This document shows, piece by piece, positions 7,697 to 14,749 of a stretch of DNA of 15,137 nt. The translations under genes were made by a program, and so were the position numbers. This stretch comes from Nitrospiraceae bacterium (GTDB lineage: Bacteria; Nitrospirota; Nitrospiria; Nitrospirales; Nitrospiraceae): positions 1 through 15,137 of the forward strand of contig JACVSD010000035.1 of NCBI GenBank assembly GCA_014534095.1, written 5' to 3'. Below the pieces are notes generated by a model. That model was not told where the DNA came from and ran no database searches. It saw only the letters and a list, made by a program, of their open reading frames with translations. Within the stretch, counting starts at the first letter, position 1; each line of letters starts with the position of its first letter.

Positions 7697-8805
7697 GCGC
7701 CTCTGATGAGGCGTGTATCCTGCGCGCCCTTTTGCTGGCTCGGAAGGCCTGCGGCAAGACCAGCCCAAACCCGATGGTTGGGGCCTTGGTCATTTCAAAG
7801 GGCCGGGTCGTCGGCGAGGGGTATCACCACGCGGCCGGCCAACCCCATGCCGAGATACTCGCGCTCCGGCAGGCGGGATCACAGGCGCGGGCGGCCACGC
7901 TCTATGTCACCCTTGAACCTTGCTCGCATCTGAATAAGCGAACGCCTCCCTGTGTGCCGGCCATCCTTCGGGCCGGCATCCACCGCGTCGTCGTCGCGAT
8001 GATCGACCCGAATCCTTTGGTGAGCGGCAAGGGAGTGGCCCAGCTGCGTCGCGCTGGAGTATCGGTCACCGTCGGGATTGGCCGCGCGCAAGCCGAAGAG
8101 CTGAATCGCGCCTACATCCACTGGGTGAGGACGAAACGTCCCTATGTGACTCTGAAGGCCGGTATGACACTCGACGGACAGATTGCCACGGCCGGGGGTG
8201 AATCACAGTGGATCACCGGTCAGGCATCACGGCAGGAGGCGCATCGCCTTCGATCTGAAGCGGATGCTATTGTCGTAGGAATTGGGACCGTCATCAAAGA
8301 CGACCCGGCATTGACCGCGCGGCGGCCTCCGAGGTTGAGCGCGTTGGCTGCCAAGCAACCGCTCCGCGTCGTCCTCGACAGTCGTCTTCGAATTAGCCCG
8401 AGCGCCAAAATCTTGTCCCTCCAGCGGAAGGCCCGCACCGTGGTGGCGACGACGTCAGCCGCCTCCATCGCCAAGCGGGGCCGGTTAGAGCGGCAGGGTA
8501 TTGAAGTCCTCATGGTTCCTGCGGCACACAAACGGGTAGCCTTGAAATCTCTGCTGACGCGATTGGGACAACGCGGTATTACGCACGTGATGGTGGAAGG
8601 GGGTAGCGAACTCAACGCGGCGCTCCTTCGGGCCGGGCTGATCAATGAAGTGCGCTTGTATGTGGCACCGAAGCTGTTGGGGGGGCCTCAGTCGACCGGC
8701 ATCATCGGCGGAGCGAGTCCCCGCCGTCTCGCGGACGCGGTCGCGCTTCGAACGCTCCACGTGCGCCGACTCGGAACCGACCTGGTTCTCGAAGGACGAC
8801 TGTAG
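7693..8805 (+). CDS. ribD: Bifunctional pyrimidine deaminase/reductase of riboflavin synthesis
   Basis: RibD deaminates 2,5-diamino-6-ribosylamino-pyrimidinone phosphate and then reduces its ribose with NADPH, the second and third steps from GTP to riboflavin. The 370-residue length is typical of the fused enzyme. The N-terminal deaminase domain has the zinc motif PHAE (His52, Glu54) with PCSH (Cys77) and TPPC (Cys87). The reductase domain starts near YVTLKAGMTLDGQIAT (151-166), continues with SQWITG and a VVGIGTV stretch, and closes with VMVEGGSELNAALL and YVAPKLLGG. The GTG start at 7693 overlaps the ppdK stop by four bases, with AAGAAG upstream. ribE lies about 3.4 kb downstream in the same orientation, separated by four non-riboflavin genes. 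No FMN riboswitch is seen upstream. Confidence 0.97.
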   Translation: MSASDEACILRALLLARKACGKTSPNPMVGALVISKGRVVGEGYHHAAGQPHAEILALRQAGSQARAATLYVTLEPCSHLNKRTPPCVPAILRAGIHRVVVAMIDPNPLVSGKGVAQLRRAGVSVTVGIGRAQAEELNRAYIHWVRTKRPYVTLKAGMTLDGQIATAGGESQWITGQASRQEAHRLRSEADAIVVGIGTVIKDDPALTARRPPRLSALAAKQPLRVVLDSRLRISPSAKILSLQRKARTVVATTSAASIAKRGRLERQGIEVLMVPAAHKRVALKSLLTRLGQRGITHVMVEGGSELNAALLRAGLINEVRLYVAPKLLGGPQSTGIIGGASPRRLADAVALRTLHVRRLGTDLVLEGRL

Positions 8806-8832
8806 CGCCGAGTGTAGCGTGATGGGACGACT

Positions 8833-10122
8833 ATGAATCGAGCCGGTCTTGCCAGTGTCTGGTCCTGCATCGTGGTGCTCTTGTTCGGCGCGGTGCCCTA
8901 CGCAATCGCCGCCCCAACCGACGTCTCGCTATCCTCGCTGATCGGTTCGTATCTCGATGATCCGGATGCTGTTCGCGCGGAATCGACCTTACAAACGATT
9001 CTGGCCCATCCGGAGGCCACAATCGACCGGGTAAGACGCGCGGTGCAAACCGAACGAACTTATGTCGCGCAGCCGGCCGGCACGATGGTGGATGAGCGCA
9101 TTACTGTTCGCGATCGTACCTATCAGTACGCATTGTCGGTGCCCCTCAGCTATGACGCGACGAAGGGCTATGGGTTAGTCGTCTGCCTCCATGGCGCGGG
9201 CTTTACCGGCGAGTCGTATCTCGAACGCTGGCAGACGCGGCTAGGCGATGACTATTTGCTGGCGTGTCCGACCTATCCGGCCGGCGCCTGGTATACACGA
9301 CGAGCGGAGGATCTGGTGGTTGCGGTAGTTCGTCACATAGGACGGCAATATCACATCGACCCGGATCGCGTCTTCTTGACCGGCATGTCCAACGGGGGAA
9401 TCGGCGCCTGGCTTATCGGCATGCATCAGGCGCCCATGTTTGCGGGGATTGCACCGATGGCGGGTGGTCTCGATGAGGTTCTGATGCCATTTCTGGCAAA
9501 CCTTCGCAATACCCCTGTCTATATGATTCATGGGGCCAAAGATCAGGTCATGCCGGTGGAACTGAGCCGATCGATTTCGCGGGAATTGGCAGCCCTCGGC
9601 TATCCCCATCGGTACCGTGAACATGACCGGGAACATCCGATGGCCGGCGGGCATTTCTTTCCGCGGGAAGAGTTGCCGGAATTGGTGTCGTGGCTCAATC
9701 GTCAACGGCGGGATCCGTTTCCGACCAGGCTCACCATGGTGCGGGAAGCGACGCACTTGCAGCCGTTCAGCTGGCTCCGTCTCGAAGCCACGGATCCCAT
9801 CGCGGCCTTTTCCGAAGATCTGGTCAACAAGCGCGATGATCTAATCAGGCGACGCGAGTATGCCAGGCTGGATGCGACCATTGCGGCGGCCAACCGCATC
9901 GAAGTCACGGCCAATCGGGTTCGGCGGTACAGTTTGTTTCTGAACGATGTGCTGATCGATCCGGCAAAGCCATTGACGGTCATCACGAATGGAAGCCGTT
10001 CCTTTGAAGGAATGGTCAAGCCCTCTCTCGAGACTCTCCTGCGGCAGGCTCGCGGCCGGCACGATCCGCGTCTGCTCTTTCCGATCCACCTGACCATCGA
10101 CGTCCAGAAACCGCCTGCATGA
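8833..10122 (+). CDS. Secreted alpha/beta hydrolase, PHB-depolymerase/esterase-like
   Basis: This 429-residue protein begins with a signal peptide (hydrophobic stretch about 7-24, likely cleavage after AIA near residue 26) and should act in the periplasm or outside. A helical stretch (about 30-75) precedes an alpha/beta-hydrolase domain with the oxyanion motif LHGAGF (119-124), the nucleophile elbow GMSNGG (Ser186), an acid in GAKDQVMP (Asp237) and a histidine in GGHFFPREE (His274). This complete-looking triad resembles polyhydroxybutyrate depolymerase/LpqC and prolyl-oligopeptidase-like esterases; the substrate cannot be read from sequence. About 130 C-terminal residues (295-429) form an additional domain I do not recognise. 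It begins 27 bases after ribD, and its stop overlaps the next start (ATGA), pointing to coupled expression with another exported protein. Confidence 0.85.
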   Translation: MNRAGLASVWSCIVVLLFGAVPYAIAAPTDVSLSSLIGSYLDDPDAVRAESTLQTILAHPEATIDRVRRAVQTERTYVAQPAGTMVDERITVRDRTYQYALSVPLSYDATKGYGLVVCLHGAGFTGESYLERWQTRLGDDYLLACPTYPAGAWYTRRAEDLVVAVVRHIGRQYHIDPDRVFLTGMSNGGIGAWLIGMHQAPMFAGIAPMAGGLDEVLMPFLANLRNTPVYMIHGAKDQVMPVELSRSISRELAALGYPHRYREHDREHPMAGGHFFPREELPELVSWLNRQRRDPFPTRLTMVREATHLQPFSWLRLEATDPIAAFSEDLVNKRDDLIRRREYARLDATIAAANRIEVTANRVRRYSLFLNDVLIDPAKPLTVITNGSRSFEGMVKPSLETLLRQARGRHDPRLLFPIHLTIDVQKPPA

Positions 10123-10922
10123 GCCGTGGAGCCGTTTTCCTGCGAACGGTGCAGGGCTTGATGTTGGCGCTGGCCTTACTCAGCGCAACGGCGGTGTCGT
10201 GGGCGGCAGACCGCTGCCTTCTTCCCTCAGAGCACGCAGGGGTCACCTTTCCTGTGGAGCAGATCGATGTACAGTGGACCTGCCGTTTAAAGCCGATCGT
10301 CACCCGGTACACCACGGCTAATAAGGTGGGTCCCATCCGGGTAACCTTGCCGCACGCGATGTATATGCTCCTATTGGATCACCCGATTATGGCCGCCACG
10401 CTGATCAACCGGCTGGACCTCGCATTGTATCGTGCTGAGGATCGAGGGCCGGACCGATATTGGGGCAACGATGGAGAAGGCTCAGAGGGTCTGATTGAGT
10501 TGGTGTATGGTGATCGGACCACTCGCATGTACTACCTGCAAGGCTCGCATGACAGTCGGGTGCTGCCGCATGTCACCGGCACAGGGCTGCTGCTCCTGAG
10601 GATGCATGCCGTGAAGAATGCCGATGGGACTGAAGCGATGGATACGACAATGGTGGCCTACACCCGATTGGATAATCGCGTGCTGTCCGGACTGGTGTCC
10701 CTCTTCCGCCCGCTCGTCGGCCATACCGTGAGCCGCAAGCTCATGAACGGCGCGGAGACAGTGAATCGTCTGAGCCGAATCATGCGGCAGGAGCCGGAGC
10801 GCGTCTTGACGGAAGCGGCCGATCCGCCGGCGCTGCCGAGGCGGGATGTGGCATTGCTGCGGGAGATGCTCGCTTCCTTGCGCGTTCCGGGTGCCGGCGG
10901 CGAAGGAAAGGCCGCGCCGTGA
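10119..10922 (+). CDS. Exported protein of unknown function
   Basis: The 267-residue product has a clear signal peptide (hydrophobic about 11-27, cleavage near SWAA, residue 30), so the mature protein should be periplasmic or secreted. Two cysteines near the mature N-terminus (Cys33, Cys55) could pair. The middle alternates beta-like segments (GLIELVYG, TRMYYLQGS, TGLLLLRMHAV, TTMVAYTRLDN) and ends in a long basic helix (HTVSRKLMNGAETVNRLSRI). This order is loosely like START/polyketide-cyclase lipid-binding folds, but I cannot assign it to a family. The C-terminus is rich in Ala, Pro and Gly. Its ATG overlaps the hydrolase stop and its stop overlaps the MFS start, so all three are probably translated together. 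There is no clear Shine-Dalgarno, consistent with coupling. Confidence 0.85.
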   Translation: MSRGAVFLRTVQGLMLALALLSATAVSWAADRCLLPSEHAGVTFPVEQIDVQWTCRLKPIVTRYTTANKVGPIRVTLPHAMYMLLLDHPIMAATLINRLDLALYRAEDRGPDRYWGNDGEGSEGLIELVYGDRTTRMYYLQGSHDSRVLPHVTGTGLLLLRMHAVKNADGTEAMDTTMVAYTRLDNRVLSGLVSLFRPLVGHTVSRKLMNGAETVNRLSRIMRQEPERVLTEAADPPALPRRDVALLREMLASLRVPGAGGEGKAAP

Positions 10923-12088
10923 CGACGTCTCGTAGCTTCGCCTTACTCTGTGCCATCGGCGTCTTTGCGTTCATCAGCTACAACATGGTTCGGATGCCAG
11001 TCCTGGCCCTGTTTGCAGAATCACTGGGGGCCGGCCCGGAACGTATCGGTCTCATTGTATCGGTTTCCACCTTGACCGGCGTCTTCCTCAAGCTGCCTTC
11101 CGGCGCCCTGTCGGATATCTATGGACGCCGCCTGTTACTGCGGGTGGGCGTGATGGCATTCGGACTGCCCCCGTTCTTCTATCCATTGATCTCAGATCTA
11201 GACCTGCTCACGATGCTGCGAATGTTTCACGGTCTTGCGACGGCGATTTTTGCGCCCAGCGCGCTTGCGACGGTGGCCGACCTGTACCGCGAACGGCGGG
11301 GCGCTGCGCTGGGCACGTACACCGCGAGCACCCAGGGCGGTGCTCTACTCGGGCCCTTCATCGGCGGGTCGCTCGCGTACGCGACGGGGTTTACCTCTGC
11401 CTTTATCACCGCCGGCTTATTCGGGTGCATGGCCATCTTCCTGTTTTTCTCGCTGCATCTCATGCCGCCTCCTCCGCGGGTACGTGAAAGAGGATGGGCG
11501 CCACTCATGGCTGAAATGTGGAAAGGCTTCGTGGCGGTGGCGCGCAACCGACGGGTCTTGATCACAAGCGCCACGGATGCGGCGAAAATGATTGCCAATG
11601 GAGCGCTCATGGCGTTCCTGCCTCTGTATGGCGTCTCGGTGGGATTGAACCCCGGCGAGGTTGGACTGCTGTTTACCTTTCAGGCTGGGACGTCGTTTGT
11701 GTCCAAGCCGATCATGGGACGCGTGTCCGACCGGGTAGGGCGGGAGCCGCTGATCGTGGTCGGGCTCCTGATCTGTGCCGTCGCTTTTGTGGCCATGCCT
11801 CATGTCTCGATGTTCGCCCTGTTACTTTTCTTGTCGGCTGCATTCGGATTCGGGGAGGCGGTCGTCTCGTCGTCGTCTTCAGCGCTCGTGGCCGACAGCT
11901 CCGCATTCAAGTCGCTGGGAGCCGGGATGGGGATGCAAGGGACGATTGGTGACATTGGCCACGCCAGCGGGCCTCTGCTGGCCGGCCTGCTTATCGCACG
12001 AATGAACTATACGAGCGCGTTTGCAATCATTGCCGGCATACAGGCGGTGGCTGCCATCGTATTCTGGCTTGCGGTGAAGCATAAATAG
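10919..12088 (+). CDS. MFS transporter, 12 TM, drug-efflux-like
   Basis: A 389-residue major facilitator protein of the inner membrane with the two-times-six helix layout. Motif A appears in the loop between helices 2 and 3 as GALSDIYGRR (62-71), and its repeat between helices 8 and 9 as GRVSDRVGRE (267-276). A motif-C-like GALLGPFIGG (141-150) in helix 5 is typical of drug/H+ antiporters. The central cytoplasmic loop carries RERGW and a basic stretch (ARNRR). The substrate is not predictable; efflux of a small molecule is the default family inference. The GTG start at 10919 overlaps the previous stop and follows AAGGAAAGG (10903-10911) at a good spacing. Its position between ribD and ribE, next to two exported proteins, suggests a shared process, unproven. 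Confidence 0.93.
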   Translation: MTTSRSFALLCAIGVFAFISYNMVRMPVLALFAESLGAGPERIGLIVSVSTLTGVFLKLPSGALSDIYGRRLLLRVGVMAFGLPPFFYPLISDLDLLTMLRMFHGLATAIFAPSALATVADLYRERRGAALGTYTASTQGGALLGPFIGGSLAYATGFTSAFITAGLFGCMAIFLFFSLHLMPPPPRVRERGWAPLMAEMWKGFVAVARNRRVLITSATDAAKMIANGALMAFLPLYGVSVGLNPGEVGLLFTFQAGTSFVSKPIMGRVSDRVGREPLIVVGLLICAVAFVAMPHVSMFALLLFLSAAFGFGEAVVSSSSSALVADSSAFKSLGAGMGMQGTIGDIGHASGPLLAGLLIARMNYTSAFAIIAGIQAVAAIVFWLAVKHK

Positions 12089-12099
12089 ACGAAAGTCAT

Positions 12100-12105
12100 T
12101 ATAAT
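12100..12105 (+). promoter_or_regulatory. Perfect TATAAT, possible internal promoter for the small TM gene and ribE
   Basis: A consensus -10 hexamer lies just after the MFS stop codon (12086-12088). Transcription would start about 12111-12113, only two to four bases before the ATG at 12115, giving a near-leaderless message. No good -35 is found at 16-18 bases upstream (AAGCAT at 12077), so it may be chance. Confidence 0.35.
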
Positions 12106-12114
12106 GCAGTGATC

Positions 12115-12228
12115 ATGGACGTTTCGTCCGGCGACATGGTGATCGGCGTCATGGCCTCCATCGGAGTCGTCGTCCTGTTGGTCGTGTTTGTATATGTGGT
12201 CCGGCAAGTCTTCACGAGGAAAGATTGA
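12115..12228 (+). CDS. 37-residue single-TM micro-protein
   Basis: A short frame from ATG 12115 to TGA 12226-12228 fills the gap between the MFS gene and ribE. It encodes 37 residues: an acidic N-terminus (MDVSSGD), one strongly hydrophobic helix of about 22 residues (about 8-29, VVVLLVVFVYVV at its core) and a basic end (RQVFTRKD). The charge bias predicts N-terminus out and C-terminus in. The stop shares one base with the ribE ATG (TGATG), the arrangement of translationally coupled genes. No strong Shine-Dalgarno precedes it. Small single-helix proteins often stabilise or regulate a larger membrane partner, and the adjacent MFS transporter is the obvious candidate, but this is inference. 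A purely non-coding spacer would be less likely to be so neatly in frame and hydrophobic. Confidence 0.65.
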   Translation: MDVSSGDMVIGVMASIGVVVLLVVFVYVVRQVFTRKD

Positions 12229-12884
12229 TGTTTACTGGAATAGTTGAAGAAATGGGTGCCGTGACGACGATGGAAAAGACGTTGGCGGGATCCCGCATGA
12301 CGATTTTGGCTGAAATCGTCTTGGCTGACTTAAAGATTGGTGACAGCGTCAGTGTGAACGGCACCTGCCTCACTATCGTATCGAAAGGTGAACGGGACTT
12401 CTCGGTGGACGTGAGCCCTGAGACGCTATCAGTGACGACCCTTGGTCAGCTGATGCCGGGTGCTCCGGTGAATCTCGAGCGACCCATGAAGCTGAACGAG
12501 CGTATCGGCGGCCATCTCGTGGCGGGCCACGTCGATGGAGTGGGGACGATCCGCATCCGGCAGCAAGACGGCAATGCCGTCTACTTCACGATCGAAGCAC
12601 CGCCAGAAATCTTGCGGTATTGCGTGCTGAAGGGGTCCATCACCGTGGATGGAATTAGTCTGACTATTAACGAGGTGACGCAGCATGGGTTGACGATCGC
12701 CGTCATTCCGCATACTGCGAAAGTCACGACACTAGGCCTCAAGCAGGTCAACGACACGGTCAATCTGGAAGCAGACCTCATTGGAAAGTATGTCGAGCGT
12801 CTGCTGCAAGAACGGAGTCAGCTCCCGCCGAGACGCGCCCCCGCCATCGACAAAGACTATCTTCAGAAGCGAGGACTGCTTTAA
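12228..12884 (+). CDS. ribE: Riboflavin synthase, alpha-chain type
   Basis: RibE catalyses dismutation of two 6,7-dimethyl-8-ribityllumazine molecules into riboflavin and a pyrimidine that is recycled. The 218-residue product shows the duplicated lumazine-binding barrel: the first begins with MFTGIVEEMG and contains VNGTCLTI; the second begins near IGGHLVAGHVDGVG (about 93-106) and contains the matching VDGISLTINEV. The tail is slightly extended and basic (PPRRAPAIDKDYLQKRGLL). ATG 12228 is chosen over the in-frame TTG one codon earlier because it restores the invariant MFTG start and is well placed after GAGGA (12216-12220). No ribBA or ribH follows; the next gene is convergent, so the remaining riboflavin genes must lie elsewhere. 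Confidence 0.97.
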   Translation: MFTGIVEEMGAVTTMEKTLAGSRMTILAEIVLADLKIGDSVSVNGTCLTIVSKGERDFSVDVSPETLSVTTLGQLMPGAPVNLERPMKLNERIGGHLVAGHVDGVGTIRIRQQDGNAVYFTIEAPPEILRYCVLKGSITVDGISLTINEVTQHGLTIAVIPHTAKVTTLGLKQVNDTVNLEADLIGKYVERLLQERSQLPPRRAPAIDKDYLQKRGLL

Positions 12885-13093
12885 GGTTCGTTCTGCGCCG
12901 ACGAGCGGTAGGTCCGATAGAGTACCAGGCCGGCGGCGACGGAAATAACGAACCCCGCTACGAGTTGCGCGCCGAAGCTAATAGGGCCCACATAAATCTT
13001 ATACAGCTGGAGCAGGATGAGTGGAAGCCCTACGGCCAGCGCCAAGCCGGCAATGTGACGGCGTTGATAGATCGGCTCTCCCGGTTTGCGCAT
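12881..13093 (-). CDS. Small two-TM membrane protein, unknown function
   Basis: A 70-residue protein with a basic N-terminus (MRKPGEPIYQRRH), two hydrophobic helices (about 13-30 and 40-59) linked by a short loop (YKIYVGPISF), and a polar tail (YRTYRSSAQNEP). Both ends are probably cytoplasmic. ATG 13093 is preferred to the longer frame start at 13192 because a GGAG lies seven bases before it on the minus strand and the extra 33 residues look non-coding. The stop TAA overlaps the ribE TAA on the opposite strand (TTAA, 12881-12884). A TACAAT at 13137-13132 could be its -10 box, but no convincing -35 was found. No family recognised. Confidence 0.75.
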   Translation of the reverse strand: MRKPGEPIYQRRHIAGLALAVGLPLILLQLYKIYVGPISFGAQLVAGFVISVAAGLVLYRTYRSSAQNEP

Positions 13094-13211
13094 GCAGGTC
13101 TCCGGTGCAGGCTGCTTGTTTGTGGCATTGCATTGTAGCGAACTTGACCCGGGTAGAGCGAGTCGATTCCTCCCGCTTCTGTTCGCTGCCATGTGCCCAG
13201 TAGAATGTTCG

Positions 13212-13808
13212 ATGCTCTTTCCGCCTGATGATCCTGTCGTTCCGCAGGGGTTTCAGTATGTACCTGAGTGGATATCACCGCTGGAGGAGCAGGCCTTGCT
13301 CGGATGGGTGGAGGCCTTGTCGTTCTCGGATATCCGGATGCATGGGGTGCTGGCCAAGCGCCGCGTCGTGCACTTCGGATGGGATTATGGCTACGAATCC
13401 TGGCAGATCGCGCCGACCGAGCCGATTCCCACGTGGCTCATGCCCTTACGACAACGAGCCGCAGCCCTGCTAACTCTACCGGTGGATGCCCTCGAAGAGG
13501 TGTTGGTGACCCGCTATGACGCCGGGGCCGGCATTGGCTGGCATCGCGATGCCCCGATGTTCGGTCCTACTGTCATAGGTGTCTCGCTCTTGAGTGCCTG
13601 CCGTATGCGGTTTCAGCGGACCACGAAAATCGGTCGGGAGACGGCCCAGTGGGTCCTCGATCCGCGATCGGCCTATGTGCTCTCGGGCCCGGCCCGCGCG
13701 ACTTGGCAGCACTCCATCCCGCCGACTAAGGCCTTGCGCTATTCCATCACGTTTCGAACGGTGAAGCGTCTGCATGATAACAAAGGCGTGACGGAACTAC
13801 AGGGATAG
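13212..13808 (+). CDS. AlkB-like 2-oxoglutarate/Fe(II) dioxygenase
   Basis: AlkB-family enzymes use Fe(II), O2 and 2-oxoglutarate to remove alkyl groups oxidatively, typically from damaged DNA or RNA bases. Counting from ATG 13212 (198 residues), the iron ligands are His111 and Asp113 in GWHRDAP and His167 in WQHSIPP. The 2-oxoglutarate-binding arginines fit RYSITFR (Arg176, Arg182). The segments HGVLAKRRVVHFGWDYGYES and RSAYVLSGPAR are also typical of bacterial AlkB homologues. The start is uncertain: ATG 13191 adds seven residues and neither has a Shine-Dalgarno; 13212 is preferred because homologues begin near LFPPDD. The frame stays open to 13086 but that part is low-complexity. No ada or other alkylation-repair gene adjoins it, so regulation is unknown. 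Confidence 0.92.
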   Translation: MLFPPDDPVVPQGFQYVPEWISPLEEQALLGWVEALSFSDIRMHGVLAKRRVVHFGWDYGYESWQIAPTEPIPTWLMPLRQRAAALLTLPVDALEEVLVTRYDAGAGIGWHRDAPMFGPTVIGVSLLSACRMRFQRTTKIGRETAQWVLDPRSAYVLSGPARATWQHSIPPTKALRYSITFRTVKRLHDNKGVTELQG

Positions 13809-13833
13809 AGCCGGGCTCCTCAGGAGCCCGGCT
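13809..13833. terminator. GC-rich stem-loop between convergent genes
   Basis: AGCCGGGCTCC and GGAGCCCGGCT form a perfect 11-bp stem with a three-base loop (TCA), beginning one base after the dioxygenase stop and ending 13 bases before the stop of the convergent surface-protein gene. The position suggests a shared bidirectional terminator. Neither side has a long T run, so it may act with Rho or only as an mRNA 3' end stabiliser. Confidence 0.75.
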
Positions 13834-13846
13834 TGAGATCACACGA

Positions 13847-14749
13847 CTATCCACCACCGGATTGAAGTTCGGGCCGAATGGAATAGGAGGCCGGCGCGAC
13901 GTTCAACTGGCCTCCAAAGATGGTGGAGTACTGTCCGCTCACGGTGTTTTGACCCCCACCGAGGATGCTCGAGGTGACACCGCTCGCCACGTTCCTCTCG
14001 CCGCTTAGGACGGCGGCGTACTGGCCGCTAATCGTGTTTCTTACACCAAAGACGAGGCCGCCTGAGGAACTGAAGGAGTTCATCTCGCCTCCGACCAGAT
14101 TATGGGATCCGTTCCGAAGCAGTCCGATACTGGGATGTGTTTCGTTGTACCCGATTATCAGGTTGCCCAGACCGGTTGTCGTATCGACAGTCGCGCCGGA
14201 TCCGCTTTGCACATGCACGTTGACGCCTCTGATAATGAGGTTCGGCCCGTTCACGCCATTCAGGGGGTTGGGATCGATCGAAACATATTGTTCTAAACCA
14301 GGCACACCTCCTCCACTTGGCGGTCTGTTTTCAAGCGTGCCGATTCTAGCCTGAAGAGCCGCGATCTGCGTTTGCGCCGCCTGCAACGTCGTGAGCATGG
14401 TGTTATCGGCATTGAGAAGCGCCGTCATACTGCTTTCAAGGCTTGCAACTTTAGCTTGTAATGATTCCAGAGACGCATTCCCGCTGCCATTGGTGCCCCG
14501 GTTCTGGTGTGCCTTAATGCGTTCACGCAGTTCCGCGGCGGCCTGCTTAAGTTGCTGCACTCGTTGTTGAGTGATCAACCGATGACCTGAGCTGTTTTGA
14601 CGTGAGTCGCCCGCTCCGGCTAGGCCCGGCGCCGTAGCCAGCGAAAGCAGCAGTAACCAAAAGGCAACGGCGCGGTGGATCTTTTTACTTGGTGCCCAGG
14701 GATGGATGCGCATGGCTGTCCCTGGGTGGGGAAATATGTGTGGTGCCAT
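13847..14749 (-). CDS. Exported coiled-coil protein with YadA-head-like repeats
   Basis: A 300-residue protein with a long signal sequence (basic 14-26, hydrophobic about 28-42, cleavage near GLAGA, residue 46), a coiled-coil stretch about 57-142 (heptads such as LQAKVASLESS and LQARIGTLENR), a GGG hinge, a globular part about 152-210, and a glycine/asparagine-rich repeat region. The repeats have a 15-residue period with Asn238, Asn253, Asn268 and Asn283 and the pattern N-x-h-SG-x-x-S-x-h-x-GG, like the left-handed beta-roll of trimeric autotransporter heads. There is no YadA-type membrane anchor, so it is probably a secreted or surface-held trimer rather than an autotransporter. ATG 14749 is supported by AAAGGAGG six bases upstream. 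Ligand and function are unknown. Confidence 0.85.
   Translation of the reverse strand: MAPHIFPHPGTAMRIHPWAPSKKIHRAVAFWLLLLSLATAPGLAGAGDSRQNSSGHRLITQQRVQQLKQAAAELRERIKAHQNRGTNGSGNASLESLQAKVASLESSMTALLNADNTMLTTLQAAQTQIAALQARIGTLENRPPSGGGVPGLEQYVSIDPNPLNGVNGPNLIIRGVNVHVQSGSGATVDTTTGLGNLIIGYNETHPSIGLLRNGSHNLVGGEMNSFSSSGGLVFGVRNTISGQYAAVLSGERNVASGVTSSILGGGQNTVSGQYSTIFGGQLNVAPASYSIRPELQSGGG

Noticed and set aside
7640..7700. FMN riboswitch before ribD
   Set aside because: ribD overlaps ppdK by four bases, leaving no leader, and no RFN-element pattern is present.
13965..14354. 129-codon plus-strand frame opposite the repeat protein
   Set aside because: It mirrors the repeats of the real gene and contains no domain; the minus-strand gene has a strong Shine-Dalgarno and signal peptide.
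13238..14749. Repetitive glycine/asparagine region considered as a CRISPR or tandem DNA repeat
   Set aside because: The repetition is at protein level (15-residue period) with varied codons; there are no identical direct repeats with spacers.
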